This document shows positions 35,221-45,000 of a stretch of DNA of 64,000 nucleotides, piece by piece. The notes under the pieces were generated by a model. It saw nothing but the letters and a program-made list of their open reading frames with translations. It made no database searches and was not told where the DNA came from. The position numbers and the translations under genes are program-made. This DNA is from Geomonas anaerohicana (lineage in GTDB: Bacteria > Desulfobacterota > Desulfuromonadia > Geobacterales > Geobacteraceae). Each line of letters begins with the position of its first letter. Positions within the stretch are counted from its first letter, which is position 1. The DNA lies in contig NZ_JAEMHL010000001.1 of NCBI RefSeq assembly GCF_016458305.1, positions 760,111-824,110 on the forward strand, in the 5' to 3' direction.

Positions 35221-36186
35221 ATGTTCAAGCAAGTCGGGAAAATTTCGGTCGTATTGTCATGTCTGCTTTCCCTGGGGTGCGCGAATCACGTCAAGGTGAA
35301 CACGATCACGGAAACCCAGGTGGCCCGGGATCTGAAGACCCACACGGTCGACATCGATGCCAATACCGGGTCGCTGGTCACCATGCCGCAGATCAGTGTG
35401 CTGGTCCAGGACTCCAAGGCGTTCCGGGTGAAGTCCTACGAGATGAAGACCGATTACGACTTCTCCACCCCCTACCAGGGAGTACGCGAGCTCTACGAAG
35501 TTCCGGTCGGCATTGTGCTGCTGCCGGTGGGCGTCGTGGTCAACGTCCTCGATTTCGCCCTGCTCGGCCTGATCCCCAACAGCATCACCGACTCCATCCT
35601 GGACACGAGCTTTGCCGGGCTTAACCCCTTCATGAACATCGAGTCCGACACCCGCGTGGAGCGCACCGAGATCAAGTCCGAGAAGAAGCTGCTCGACGAA
35701 AAAGACGAATTCGTCAAGTTGCCGCTGGCGAACAAGGAAATTACCGTCAGCTCCGGGGACGGCGCCACCATCCCGGTCCTGCTCGACGACAACGGCAAGG
35801 CGGAAATCAGCCTGGTCCGCCTGAGCGCGGTGAGCGACGACATCGAGAAGATCATCATCACCGCGAAGTCCGACGACGTGGTCAGCAAGAAAGACATCGA
35901 CGTGTCCAGGATGCTGAGAAGCCAGCTGCAGCAGGCAAGCGTCATCACCAAGAAATACGCCAACCTGGTCAAGAAGGATGTCAAAGGGGACGACCTGAAG
36001 CAGGTGGACATCGCCGTCTTCGCCGGCGACCTGATGAAGCTGAACAAGCTCGGTTTTGAAGGGGAATCGCTGCGGATCGAGCGGAACGCGATGTCGGTCA
36101 TGTCCGACGAGCAGAAGACCCTGCTCAAAAAGGAGATCGACAAGCTGCTGAAGACGGACCTGGCCAAGGCACCGGCAGCCGGCTAG
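35221..36186 (+). CDS. Putative lipoprotein of unknown function
   Basis: 321 residues from ATG 35221, chosen for its AGGAGGG site; the frame is open from 35194. The signal peptide ends in lipobox LLSLGC (Cys ~18). A hydrophobic stretch GIVLLPVGVVVNVLDFALLG (~98-117) could be membrane-associated. The rest is charged and Lys/Asp-rich with no recognised domain. A strong bidirectional terminator follows. Likely inner- or outer-membrane anchored; no role can be assigned. Confidence 0.75.
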   Translation: MFKQVGKISVVLSCLLSLGCANHVKVNTITETQVARDLKTHTVDIDANTGSLVTMPQISVLVQDSKAFRVKSYEMKTDYDFSTPYQGVRELYEVPVGIVLLPVGVVVNVLDFALLGLIPNSITDSILDTSFAGLNPFMNIESDTRVERTEIKSEKKLLDEKDEFVKLPLANKEITVSSGDGATIPVLLDDNGKAEISLVRLSAVSDDIEKIIITAKSDDVVSKKDIDVSRMLRSQLQQASVITKKYANLVKKDVKGDDLKQVDIAVFAGDLMKLNKLGFEGESLRIERNAMSVMSDEQKTLLKKEIDKLLKTDLAKAPAAG

Positions 36187-36216
36187 CAGGAGAGCTTCCC
36201 TCACTGGTTGGGGATG

Positions 36217-36257
36217 AAAAGCGGGCGCACCCGATACGGGGCGCCCGCTTTTTTTTT
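36217..36257. terminator. Bidirectional terminator
   Basis: AAAAGCGGGCGC (36217-36228) and GCGCCCGCTTTTTTTT (36241-36256) form an 11-bp stem with A- and T-runs on the two sides, so it can serve both the lipoprotein gene and the convergent AEC transporter gene. Confidence 0.9.
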
Positions 36258-36266
36258 ACGCGGCTC

Positions 36267-37187
36267 TCACAGCAGCACCCACATCGTGACCGGGAGGGTG
36301 AAGAAGGAGAGGCAGGTCTGTGCGGTGATGATGGAAGCCATGCTGTCGTGGTCGCCACCCATCTGCCGGGAGAGGATGTAGGCTGTCGGCGCAGTAGGGA
36401 CACTGAAAAGGAGCAGCACCACCCCCGCCGCCTGGCCGGTCAATCCGGTCGCCGCGGCCAACCACCACGCCAGCACCGGTTTGCACAGAAACTGTATGGT
36501 GCAACTCACCACGGTAGGTTGCCAGTGCCGCGCCAGGTTGCCGACCCGGTAGGCGGCTCCCACCGCCATGAGCCCCACCGGGAAGGCCGCTTTACCGGCC
36601 AGGGCGAGTGTGCCGTCAATGGCGGCGGGGAGTTGCCACCCCGACGCGTTGATGCCGATCCCCACCAGGCAGCCGATGATGAGCGGGTTGCGCGCGAGGT
36701 CGGCGCCCAGGCGCTTGAGGTCGAGCCCATCGCCGCTGCCGACGGTCAGGGAGAAGGCGGAAACGCAGAGGACGTTGATGAGGACGATCATGAAGCCCGC
36801 ACCAAGGGCCGCCAGGAAGAGGCCGTCCTTGCCGAAGAGGCTTTCGGCCAGCGCCAGCGCCACGAAGGTGTTGAAGCGGACGCCTCCCTGGAACAGCGAT
36901 GTGAAGACGCCCCCTCCCATGCGCCGGTTGGCGGCGCCCCAGAGGATGATCAGGACGGCGCTGGCGGCGACCACACCTTCGACGGTCAGCAGGATGCCGA
37001 ACCAGGGGAGCGTCCCGATTTTCTTTCCCGCCAGGCTGTGGATGAGGGCGGCGGGCATGAGCAGGAAGTAGGTGAGCCGCTCCGCCGAGGGCCAGAAGGA
37101 AGGGGACAGGAATTCGCTACGTCTGATCAGGAAGCCGACCAGGATCAGAGACAGCACGGGGGTGAGGGCATTCACTATGGTGATCAA
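36267..37187 (-). CDS. AEC (auxin efflux carrier) family transporter
   Basis: 306 residues from the TTG at 37187, which has an AAGGAG site seven bases upstream; the longer frame to 37235 lacks one. About ten membrane helices, with the family's N-terminal LVGFLIRR, GGVRFNTFVALALAE in the middle and LLFSVPTAPTAYILSRQMGGD near the end. Members export or take up carboxylates such as malate or malonate; the substrate here is unknown. A LysR gene lies 81 bp upstream on the same strand and is a candidate regulator. Confidence 0.87.
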   Translation of the reverse strand: MITIVNALTPVLSLILVGFLIRRSEFLSPSFWPSAERLTYFLLMPAALIHSLAGKKIGTLPWFGILLTVEGVVAASAVLIILWGAANRRMGGGVFTSLFQGGVRFNTFVALALAESLFGKDGLFLAALGAGFMIVLINVLCVSAFSLTVGSGDGLDLKRLGADLARNPLIIGCLVGIGINASGWQLPAAIDGTLALAGKAAFPVGLMAVGAAYRVGNLARHWQPTVVSCTIQFLCKPVLAWWLAAATGLTGQAAGVVLLLFSVPTAPTAYILSRQMGGDHDSMASIITAQTCLSFFTLPVTMWVLL

Positions 37188-37268
37188 GCTACTCTCCTTG
37201 TGTCTTGCAGTGGAAAGAGAGTAGCACGGGCTCACTTTGCGAAAAAGTTCATTATTCTTGCGTGAGGC

Positions 37269-38159
37269 TCAAGTATTTCTTAAGTAACCGCACTCGCGGC
37301 AGAGCTCGTCCAGCACCAGTTGCGTCAGTGCGAGGCGCGGATGACGGCGCTTCTGGTACATGCCGACCCTCCTCACCAACTGGGGGGAACCGAATGCGGT
37401 CAGCGTGAAATGGGCCTGCGCCTCCTCGAGCCGGCGCCGGTTCAGCGGCATGACGGCGATCCCCAATCCCTCTTCCACCAGGCTCAGCGCGGCCTCCAGG
37501 GAATCGAACTCCATGACCTCGCGCGGGCGGATCCCCTGCGCCAGCAACTGCCTGTCCACCAGGGCACCTGCCCAGGCCGTCTTGTCGAAGCGCACGAAGG
37601 GGTAAGCCTGGAAGAGCTCGGCAACCGTGGCGGTTTCGCTCCCCTTGGGGGCGACCACGAAGAAAGGCTCCTCGTCGTAAGGGTGCCACTGGAACTGCGC
37701 GGGGACGGCAAACGGCGGCTCGGTGGTGAGGGCCGCGTCGAGGTCGCCCCCCTGTACCTGTCGCACCAGCTCCGCCGACAGGCTGGAGACCAGCCGCACC
37801 TGCATCTCCTGGTGCTCCTTGCGCAGGCGGCCGAGGACCGGGGGGAGCGCGCCGGTGATCACGGTGGGGACGGCGCCGAGGGTGAGCACGCCCCGGATGG
37901 CCGCCGATGGCGACAGCTCGGTCTTGATGCCGTCGTAGAGTTCGAGGATCTCGCGAGCCCGTTCCACGACCAGCTTCCCGTTCAGGTTCAGTTTGGTGCC
38001 GCGGCCGATGCGCTCGAAAAGCCGCACGCCCAGTTCTTCTTCCAGGTTCTTTATCTGCAGGCTGATGGCGGATTGGGTCAGGCAGAGTTGCTCCGCCGCC
38101 GCTGTGAAACTTCCTTTGCTGGCGATGGCGGTGAGAATGCGCAGGCTGCGTAGGGACAT
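37269..38159 (-). CDS. LysR-type transcriptional regulator
   Basis: 296 residues. The N-terminal winged HTH (SLRSLRILTAIASKGSFTAA, then LCLTQSAISLQIKNLEEELG) is followed by a LysR substrate-binding domain (~90-290). The recognition helix QSAISLQI and the LGVRLFER wing are canonical. It lies immediately before the AEC transporter in the same direction, an arrangement consistent with local control of that transporter. Effector unknown. GGAG precedes the ATG. Confidence 0.92.
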   Translation of the reverse strand: MSLRSLRILTAIASKGSFTAAAEQLCLTQSAISLQIKNLEEELGVRLFERIGRGTKLNLNGKLVVERAREILELYDGIKTELSPSAAIRGVLTLGAVPTVITGALPPVLGRLRKEHQEMQVRLVSSLSAELVRQVQGGDLDAALTTEPPFAVPAQFQWHPYDEEPFFVVAPKGSETATVAELFQAYPFVRFDKTAWAGALVDRQLLAQGIRPREVMEFDSLEAALSLVEEGLGIAVMPLNRRRLEEAQAHFTLTAFGSPQLVRRVGMYQKRRHPRLALTQLVLDELCRECGYLRNT

Positions 38160-38191
38160 CTAAAGGCTCCGAAGTAGTGAGTATATGTTGT

Positions 38192-38542
38192 TCAGAGGTG
38201 CAGTTGTTCGATGGTTATTCCCAGTGCGGCGGCTATTTTTCTAAGAGTCGCCATGCGCGGACGTGCAGTGGGGTGTTCGAACTTAGCGACGGCTGCTTGT
38301 GAAACACTCAGTCGTTTGGCAAGGTCATCCTGGGTTAATCCAAGTTCTTCCCGCCATGCCCTAATCAGGGACATGTCGTGTAGAACATGGGCTTCGACAA
38401 CGGATTGGGGTATCCCGGTTGCCTGAGCTTTCCTCGCTTTTAGCATTGGCCGGATTCTCTGGAACTCTGCCCAGGGAACCAGGACGTATGCCGGTTGTCC
38501 CGCGTGTTCTATGATTTGATATTCAGTATGTTCGTTCATCAC
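38192..38542 (-). CDS. HTH antitoxin with Phd-like N-terminus
   Basis: 116 residues. Residues ~8-35 (YQIIEHAGQPAYVLVPWAEF) resemble the N-terminus of Phd/YefM antitoxins or their leader strand. Residues ~65-116 form an XRE/HTH_3 domain (LTQDDLAKRLSVSQAAVAKF). Its start lies inside the toxin gene (20-bp overlap), so translation is coupled. It probably neutralises the RelE-like partner and represses the promoter at 38781-38809. Confidence 0.88.
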   Translation of the reverse strand: MMNEHTEYQIIEHAGQPAYVLVPWAEFQRIRPMLKARKAQATGIPQSVVEAHVLHDMSLIRAWREELGLTQDDLAKRLSVSQAAVAKFEHPTARPRMATLRKIAAALGITIEQLHL

Positions 38543-38777
38543 GCTTCTTTATCTCCTCGATGCTGATGAGATTTGCCTCCTCCTGTACTACCAGAAGCAG
38601 GCGCCAATCGCCCACCCGAAAGCGATGAGTGTATCGATGGTCCACCATTGCTTTTATGTTGGGACAGGCAGGAAAGTCTGCGAGAGTCCGCGTCGCCATG
38701 AGGATGCGCTGCTGGACGGACCGGTCGCCGAGCTTTCTGAGTTGCTTGACCGCCTTTGACTGCCACACGATCTCCAT
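38523..38777 (-). CDS. RelE/ParE-superfamily toxin
   Basis: 84 residues with the RelE-fold pattern IVWQSKAVKQLRKLGDRSVQ, then HRFRVGDWRLLLVVQEEANLI and a C-terminal IKKRDERTY. In this family basic and aromatic residues near the end contact mRNA at the ribosome. Toxin-first order is the HigBA type. The ATG sits right at the position where transcription should start from the -10 box TATAAT, and there is no ribosome site, so the message may be leaderless. Confidence 0.9.
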   Translation of the reverse strand: MEIVWQSKAVKQLRKLGDRSVQQRILMATRTLADFPACPNIKAMVDHRYTHRFRVGDWRLLLVVQEEANLISIEEIKKRDERTY

Positions 38778-38780
38778 GCC

Positions 38781-38809
38781 ATTATAACCTAATATAACTC
38801 TTTGGACAA
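38781..38809 (-). promoter_or_regulatory. Promoter and operator of the toxin-antitoxin pair
   Basis: On the minus strand TTGTCC (38809-38804), a 17-bp spacer and a perfect TATAAT (38786-38781). The region TTATATTAGGTTATAA is a partial palindrome overlapping the -10, a likely autorepression site. The expected start site falls within the toxin ATG. Confidence 0.7.
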
Positions 38810-38831
38810 CGAGTCGTCTGCAGTGCCATCA

Positions 38832-39992
38832 TCATGGGACGACGATGCGGTAGATGGTGCCGCTGCCGTAGTCGGCGAGATAGAGTTCGCCATCCTCGTC
38901 TTCCCCGAAGGTGGAAATGGCGTAGGGCGTGTCGACCAGCAGCTTGACCTGCCACGTGCCGCCGACCCTGCGCAGCCCCCAGATGCGGCCGCTGCAGAAA
39001 TCCCCGTACAGGTAGGTGCCGTGCAACGCCTCTGACTTGCCCCGGTAGACGTAACCGCCGGTGACCGAGCAGTCACCCTTGCCGTGGCGGTAGACCGCGA
39101 CGGGGAGGGTGAGACCGGACTGCTTGCAGTCGGGTTTTTTGAAGCAGCGGTCCCCTTCCATGATGTTCCAGCCGTAGTTGGCGCCGGCCCCGGAACCGGC
39201 GGGCTGGAAGTCGATCTCCTCCACCTCGTCCTGGCCGACGTCGGCGATATAGAGGTCACCGGTGCCGCGATCGAAGGAAAAACGCCAGGGATTGCGCAGG
39301 CCTAAGGCCCAGATCTCGTTGCCGAAGGGGTTTTTCGGCAGCCGGTAGCGGGACGGGTCCGATGTCACATCTATGCGCAGGATCTTGCCCAGCAGGGTGT
39401 CGAGCCGCTGCCCGTTGCCGTGCGGGTCGCCGCCGCTGCCGCCGTCACCCATCCCGATGTAGAGCAGCCCGTCTGGGCCGAAGGCGAGTTGGCCGCCGTT
39501 ATGGTTGGCATAGGGCTGGACGATGGTGAGCAGTTGTTTCCGGCTGGCCGGGTCGGCGCGGTCCGGCCTGTCGCCCACCTTGAAGCTGGCGATGACCGTG
39601 TTGCCGATGCCGGTCCTGTCGGTGTAGTCGACGTAGAAGGTTTTGCTGGAGGCGAAGTCGGGTGGGAAGGCGAGGCCGAGCAGTCCCCGCTCGCCCCCGG
39701 ACTTCACCAGCGCGGTTATGTCCAGGAAGGGAACTGGATCGAGCGCGCCGTTACGGATGATCCTGATCCTGCCCGGTTGCTCGAGCACGAAGAGCCGTTT
39801 GCTGCCGTCTCTGGCGCTGACGATGGATGTGGGCTGTTTGAGCCCCCTGACTACCGGCGTCAGCGCGAGCTTGGCGGGGAAACCCGCGCTTGCCGGCGCC
39901 GCGGCATGGGCGCCGCCGGTGCTGACAGCAAGGCAGAGGGAAACGGCAATGGCATGGAGCGCGGTTGGCAGCCAGGATCTCTTGCAACGCAT
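38832..39992 (-). CDS. PQQ-dependent soluble aldose dehydrogenase (YliI type)
   Basis: 386 residues from ATG 39992 (GGGGAGG site). Signal peptide ending near VSTGGAHAAA, then a six-bladed beta-propeller of the GSDH family: RLFVLEQPGRIRII, GGERGLLGLAFPPDF, HNGGQLAFGPDGLLYIGMGD (catalytic His and PQQ/Ca sites), LRNPWRFSFD and NYGWNIMEG. Periplasmic oxidation of aldoses or related alcohols is expected if PQQ is available; no pqq genes are in the window. Monocistronic. Confidence 0.9.
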   Translation of the reverse strand: MRCKRSWLPTALHAIAVSLCLAVSTGGAHAAAPASAGFPAKLALTPVVRGLKQPTSIVSARDGSKRLFVLEQPGRIRIIRNGALDPVPFLDITALVKSGGERGLLGLAFPPDFASSKTFYVDYTDRTGIGNTVIASFKVGDRPDRADPASRKQLLTIVQPYANHNGGQLAFGPDGLLYIGMGDGGSGGDPHGNGQRLDTLLGKILRIDVTSDPSRYRLPKNPFGNEIWALGLRNPWRFSFDRGTGDLYIADVGQDEVEEIDFQPAGSGAGANYGWNIMEGDRCFKKPDCKQSGLTLPVAVYRHGKGDCSVTGGYVYRGKSEALHGTYLYGDFCSGRIWGLRRVGGTWQVKLLVDTPYAISTFGEDEDGELYLADYGSGTIYRIVVP

Positions 39993-40136
39993 AGACACCT
40001 CCCCGGGCGGGTTCTCAAGCTGCAGCGGATGAACGCGGCAAGTATATCCGGCGCGGGGGCGATGTCCACGCAGGCAGAAGCTGGCAAGGATGCTGTCATC
40101 TGCTTGGATTGTTTGGGGACCGTGCCGTTATCCTAT

Positions 40137-40163
40137 CTCCCCCTCCCTTGACGGGAGGGGGAA
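40137..40163. repeat. CCCCTCCC-TTGAC-GGGAGGGG palindrome, copy 1
   Basis: CTCCCCCTCCCTTGACGGGA followed by GGGGGAA. The same word occurs at 53189-53212. It lies in the 332-bp region between the sugar dehydrogenase and the next gene, where I see no other feature except an AGGAGGG ribosome site near 40316. Confidence 0.75.
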
Positions 40164-40324
40164 CCAAAAGCAGTTCTTCTACAAACCCTTACCATGGCGG
40201 GCGGGGATGGTCTGGCGAGGGTTCACATATTTACATTGATAGTAATTAACGGCGCGTGCTATGCTGCGCCTGCCGGAGGCAAGCTGGCTCGTGATGTGCC
40301 AAGCGGTCGATAACAGGAGGGATT

Positions 40325-41347
40325 ATGAACAGGTGGATGGTCAACGTTGTCCTGGCGCTCATGCTCTCGCTCGCCTTGTCTCTTCCTGCAGGCGCAGTGA
40401 CGGCGTGGTGGCTTGAGCCGGGGATAATGGTCGAGGCGGACGAGGCGGTCACTCCTGCCGCTACGACCGGGCAACCGCTCGCCGTTACCAGCGCCAACAA
40501 CTCGCTCAGCACCGCCCGTGCCTTAAAGGTCGGGGGCGCGCCGGTGGACGGTGTCATCGTGGCGGGAATGAAAAGCTGGTTCGCAGTCGCGGCCGAAGAC
40601 GGCCCGGGTTACATCCGCATCGGATCGGCCGGGCCGCTACTGGTCGAGGATGCCGTCGAACTACCCGGTAAGGAAGCAGCGGCTCCAGGCCCGTGGTCGC
40701 GCAAGAGTGTCGCACCTCAACACGGGGCCAGGCTGATAGAAACCTCCATGATCTCCATTACCGACCTCGCCCGCATCCGAAAGGCTCGGCGCGGGTTGAT
40801 CCGGCTCAGCACCGAGAGCACCACGCCGGTCGCATACCGGATCTCCTTCGTTGCCGAGCTTCCGGAGAGCCGGATCGGGTCCGCTTACGGCCCGGGGAGC
40901 GCCGCCAACCAGTACCTCCTGGCCCTTGCCAACGGCGGCCCCTTGACCGACCTGTACCGCACCACCCGCATCCGTTACAGCAGGGAAGGTGCCATGGCGC
41001 TTCGGGAACAGCTGTTCGGCAAAGGCGATGCCGCCTCCCAGTTTTTCCGGGTGCACCAAAAGGATCCTGCCCTCGACCCCAATGTCAGCGACGGGCTCCC
41101 TCTCCAGCACATCATTCTTTCGGATGACCTGGGCCGGCACTGGGCCTTCCTGATCACCTGTGAGCAGCGCGACGGGCTGTGGGTGGTGGTCGACGCCCGC
41201 AAGGACCCGGGGCTAAGCGATGCAGAGGTGGCGGCCATCGTCCGCCGCGACCAGGAGGCAAGCGGCAATTTCAGGAGCGGTGAGGTAGCCAGGGGGAGCG
41301 GGGCTGCCGCCAAACCACTGTCGGCAGGGAAGGCAAAGAGCAAATAA
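40325..41347 (+). CDS. Secreted protein of unknown function
   Basis: 340 residues. A signal peptide (cleavage near LSLPAGAV, residue ~25) is followed by a soluble domain with no family I recognise. WLEPGIMVE, YGPGSAANQYLLALANGG and HWAFLITCEQRDGLWVVVDARKDPG stand out as compact, probably folded segments. The C-terminus is low-complexity (Gly/Ala/Lys). An AGGAGGG site precedes the ATG. It is followed closely by an iron-permease-like gene and a tiny membrane protein, possibly one operon. Confidence 0.65.
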   Translation: MNRWMVNVVLALMLSLALSLPAGAVTAWWLEPGIMVEADEAVTPAATTGQPLAVTSANNSLSTARALKVGGAPVDGVIVAGMKSWFAVAAEDGPGYIRIGSAGPLLVEDAVELPGKEAAAPGPWSRKSVAPQHGARLIETSMISITDLARIRKARRGLIRLSTESTTPVAYRISFVAELPESRIGSAYGPGSAANQYLLALANGGPLTDLYRTTRIRYSREGAMALREQLFGKGDAASQFFRVHQKDPALDPNVSDGLPLQHIILSDDLGRHWAFLITCEQRDGLWVVVDARKDPGLSDAEVAAIVRRDQEASGNFRSGEVARGSGAAAKPLSAGKAKSK

Positions 41348-41406
41348 AGCGGGCACCGCGAGAGGGGCTTGCGGCTCGCCCGACACACGAATCAACAGGA
41401 GGAGTA

Positions 41407-41826
41407 ATGGAACAGCACATGTCACGTTTCAGCCGCTTCGCCACCTGGGCTTCCCATACCTCGGGACACCCCTCCTCCTTCATATTCGCCCTGGCGATCA
41501 TCGTGGTCTGGGCGGTCACCGGACCGTTGTTCAAGTTCAGCGACACCTGGCAACTGGTCATCAATACCGGCACCACCATCATCACCTTCTTGATGGTCTT
41601 CGTGATCCAGAACACCCAGAACCGCGACTCCGCGGCCACTCAGCTCAAGTTGGACGAGATCATCCGGTCGCTGGACGGGGCGAACAACGCACTCCTGAAC
41701 ATGGAAGAGCTGGACGAGAAGGATCTCGAGGTGATCCGGGAAAGCTACCTGAAGCTGGCTGAGGACGCGCGCGCCAACCTGCGCAAGGGAAGAAAACAAA
41801 AACATGCGAGTCCCCCCGCGGTTTAA
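41407..41826 (+). CDS. Low-affinity iron permease family (PF04120) protein
   Basis: 139 residues with two membrane helices: HPSSFIFALAIIVVWAVTGP (~20-39) and WQLVINTGTTIITFLMVFVI (~48-67). The conserved IQNTQNRDSAATQLKLDEII, a hallmark of this family, follows. The C-terminus is a charged helix. Many bacterial members are annotated as low-affinity Fe permeases by similarity to fungal Fet4, but evidence for transport is thin. GGAGGAG precedes the ATG. It may be co-expressed with both neighbours. Confidence 0.87.
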   Translation: MEQHMSRFSRFATWASHTSGHPSSFIFALAIIVVWAVTGPLFKFSDTWQLVINTGTTIITFLMVFVIQNTQNRDSAATQLKLDEIIRSLDGANNALLNMEELDEKDLEVIRESYLKLAEDARANLRKGRKQKHASPPAV

Positions 41827-41880
41827 GGCAGCATGTGCCGGCGGCGGATGGACTGATTACTTATTGGCAGGGAGGGGGTT

Positions 41881-42045
41881 ATGTCGACACCACTAATTGC
41901 TCTGGCGGCGATCCTGGCGTTCTTCGCCGTCGTCATCATTCCGTTCATGTTCATGAAAAGCGGTCAGCAGCCGACCGTCGAGCCGCAGCACGACCATGGT
42001 GACCATGCGAAGAAGGCTGCCCGGAAGAAGAAAAAGAGACGGTAA
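41881..42045 (+). CDS. 54-residue membrane protein with basic tail
   Basis: ATG 41881 with a strong AGGGAGGGGG site, stop TAA at 42043-42045. An N-terminal hydrophobic helix (residues ~4-25) is followed by a His-containing segment QHDHGDHAKK and a terminal Lys/Arg run (KKAARKKKKRR). The His pattern could bind metal and the tail would lie in the cytoplasm. No recognised family. Spacing of 54 bp from the iron-permease-like gene suggests a shared transcript. Confidence 0.6.
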   Translation: MSTPLIALAAILAFFAVVIIPFMFMKSGQQPTVEPQHDHGDHAKKAARKKKKRR

Positions 42046-42056
42046 TGCGCCGGTGC

Positions 42057-42090
42057 AAGGGGACAGGCACCTGGCGGAGCCAGTCCCCCG
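42057..42090. repeat. REP arm, family A, single
   Basis: AAGGGGACAGGCACCTGGCG followed by GAGCCAGTCCCCCG is one arm of the paired element seen at 8369, 13247 and 18999. It ends at the base before the stop codon of the convergent DUF748 gene. Confidence 0.8.
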
Positions 42091-45000
42091 TTATTTCGCG
42101 ATGGCGTTGAATTCCACGCGGCTGCGGCTCGCGGTCTCCTTTTCGGGCGCCTTGTAGATGTTGTCGCTTGCCTGGAACAGTTTTTCCGGCGGCAGCCCTC
42201 CCTTGGCAACCAGGTACTTGATCACGGTGGCGCTGCGCTCCCGCGCCAGCGACTGCAATTCGTTCTCGCCGACCACCGTGTTGGCGACGATCAGTTTCTT
42301 CATCTCGTTGTCGGGCAGGTCCTTCACCATTCCCAGCGCGTTGCGCGGCTTCGGGAACTTCTCCTTCTTGTAGACGGCCTTCAGGAACTTCGAATATTCC
42401 TCTGCGGTGAGCTGAACGTTTTCGCTGCTGTCGCCTTCCCTGGTCTGCTGCTCCTTGACCAGGTGGAGGAACTTCTCGTTCTTCACCTTGCGCGTCAAAA
42501 GTTCCTGCCGATAACCCTCCGGATCTTTCCCCTTGTCCACGAATCCCTTGATCTCCACCTTGAGCCCCGGACGGTCCGCAAGCACTTTGGCCAACTGGGT
42601 CAGCTTCTTTTCCTCGTCGGCCGGCAGATCGCTGGAGCCGGGTTGGAAATTGATGACGCTGAAATCCTGGCCGCTGCCGCCCAGCGAGGAGAGCAGGGCG
42701 AAGGGGGAGGTGGCGGCCTTCACCAGCAGGTTCTTCAGCACCTGTCCGATCAGGCCCCAGATGCTGAACTGGGGATCATCGGTGCGGCCGGTCACCGGGA
42801 GGTCGAGGTGGATCTCCCCGTTGCGGTCCTTGAGCAGGGCGACGGCAAGCCTCACCGGAAGACTGGTGGCCTGGCTGCTCTCCACCTTCTTGCCGAAGGT
42901 GAACTGGTCGATGAAGACCTTGTTTTCCGAGGTGAGCTGTTTTCTCTCGATGAGGTACTTGAGATCGAGGAACAGCTTTCCCTTGTCGATGGCGTAGCCG
43001 AGGTAGGTGCCGGAGTAGGGGGTGACCGGGGAAAGTTCGATGTCGCGGAACGAAATCTTTAGGTCTACGAAGAGGTCGTCGCGCAGCGGGTTGAGTCTGC
43101 CGGTGATCTGCATCGGCGAGTGGTTCTCCAGGTTGCCGCGCAGGTCGACGTCCGCGAACTTCGACTCCTCGGAGGTCAGCCCGCTCACCCGCCCACCCAG
43201 GTTGTAGAAGGTGCTGTTGAAGGTCTGGGGCAGATGGTTGTCGGTGAAGGCCAGGGTCCCGTTCTGGATGGTGACGCTGCCGACGGAGACCTGCCGCTGT
43301 GGTGCCGGTGGCGATGCGGGTGACGGTGCGGCGCTAACCGTGGCAACCGTCGCAACCGCAGCAGTTGTGACGACTGGCGCGGGTTTCGTCCCTGCTGGTG
43401 CGGAAGCCTGGACCCTCGCCGGGAGGGTGGCCGGCTCCTTCTTCACCAGGTCCTGCAGGTTCAGGGTCCCATCCCTCCTGATGATGATGCGCGAGTAGAC
43501 GTCGTTCAGTGCCACTTCGCGGATGGTGAGCGAGAACGGGTCGAGGTCGCCCTGGAATTCGTCGAACTGCAGGCTCTCCCACTTGAGGAGGTCCTGTTCT
43601 GCCACGGCGTCGATGCTGTGGAAGTCGCGCACCCCGGCGTTGCCCCGGAAGCTCCCCTTTGCCTTGCCGTCCTTCAGGGCGAGATCGAGGTTCATGTTGG
43701 TGTCCAGCGCCCCCCCTATCACCGAGAAGTTGAAGGTGTCAGGGAAGTAGGGCTCGAAGTCGGCGATGGGGAGCCGGGATACGGCGACGCTCCCGCGGTA
43801 GCGGAACGGAGCCGGGGTGACCGTGCCGTTCAGCTTAAGCGCCGCCCCCTTGCCGTAGGTGGTGGAGAAGCGCAGGGGCGCCGGGGCGAACTTCGGACCC
43901 TGCAGGTTGGCAAGGGTCAGGTTCGTGTTGCGCAGGGTGAAGCGCGGCGGCTCTTCGAAGGTCTTGTCGGTGAAGGCGAAGTTCAGTTTTTCCAGTTGGA
44001 TCTGCTTCAGGTGGTACGAGAAAGGCTTGACGGTTCGGGGAGGGGGCGCTTCGCCCCTTCGCGCTGCAGCGTGGGGAGAGCCTGCCCCGCTGCGCGGTGC
44101 GGCCGGTTGGTCGATGATCAACGACAGCAGCGATAATTTCCCGTCGGCCTCCTTGGAGAGGGAGAGGGAGCCCCGGGACAGGCGGATGTCGCCGATCTCC
44201 ATGCGGTTTTCGATCTGACGGAAGGCGGCGTCGTTCACCTGCAGCAAGGCGAGGTCGAAACCCTCTTTCTGGCCGTAGCGGGCGGCAAGACCTGCGACCG
44301 AGAGGTTGCCATTCTGGACCGTCACCCCGGTGGGCTCGCTGTAGCTCACCTCGCCGGCCAGTGCCACCGTGCCCTGCACCGGCGCGGTCAGGTAAGAAGT
44401 CAAGTACGGCCAGGCGCGCTGGAGCTTCAGCCCCGAAAGTTGGATGGCGGAGGTGACGGCAAGGGGAGTGGTGGAGAATTTCCCTTCCGTTTTCAGCGTT
44501 GTCCCCTCGTCCGGCTTCAGCGAGAGCTGGTAGTTCGCCGCGGTCCCTGCCGCAGTGCTGACGTTATTCGCCGTGAGATCGATGTCCGAGATAGTGGTCC
44601 TGAAGCCCCCTTTGGGGAGATCGTCCCGGAAGTGGATGGTCGCCTTGCTGCAGGAGAAGGTGGAAACCAGGAGATTCGTCTGCTGCTCGGCCTCGGCCGG
44701 TTTCTTGGGCGCCTCCTCTTTCTTGCCCGCGGGAACGAGCCGGGAGTGCATCCACTCCCCCCGCTGGTTGCGGTCAACGAAGAGCTCCAGACCGCTGGCG
44801 TTGATGGACTGGAACTGGAAGTTTCTGGCCAGCGCCTCAAGTTGGGTTGCCTTCACCTCCAGCGAGGGGAGGCGGAGCAGCGGCTTCCCTCCGGGTAGAT
44901 CCACCGCCACGGTATCCAACCGGGTCAGTCCTTTCAGGGTCAACTCCGGCTTTTTGTCGGCGGAGATGCGGTAGGCGAGGTCGAGGTCGGCGGTCAGGTT

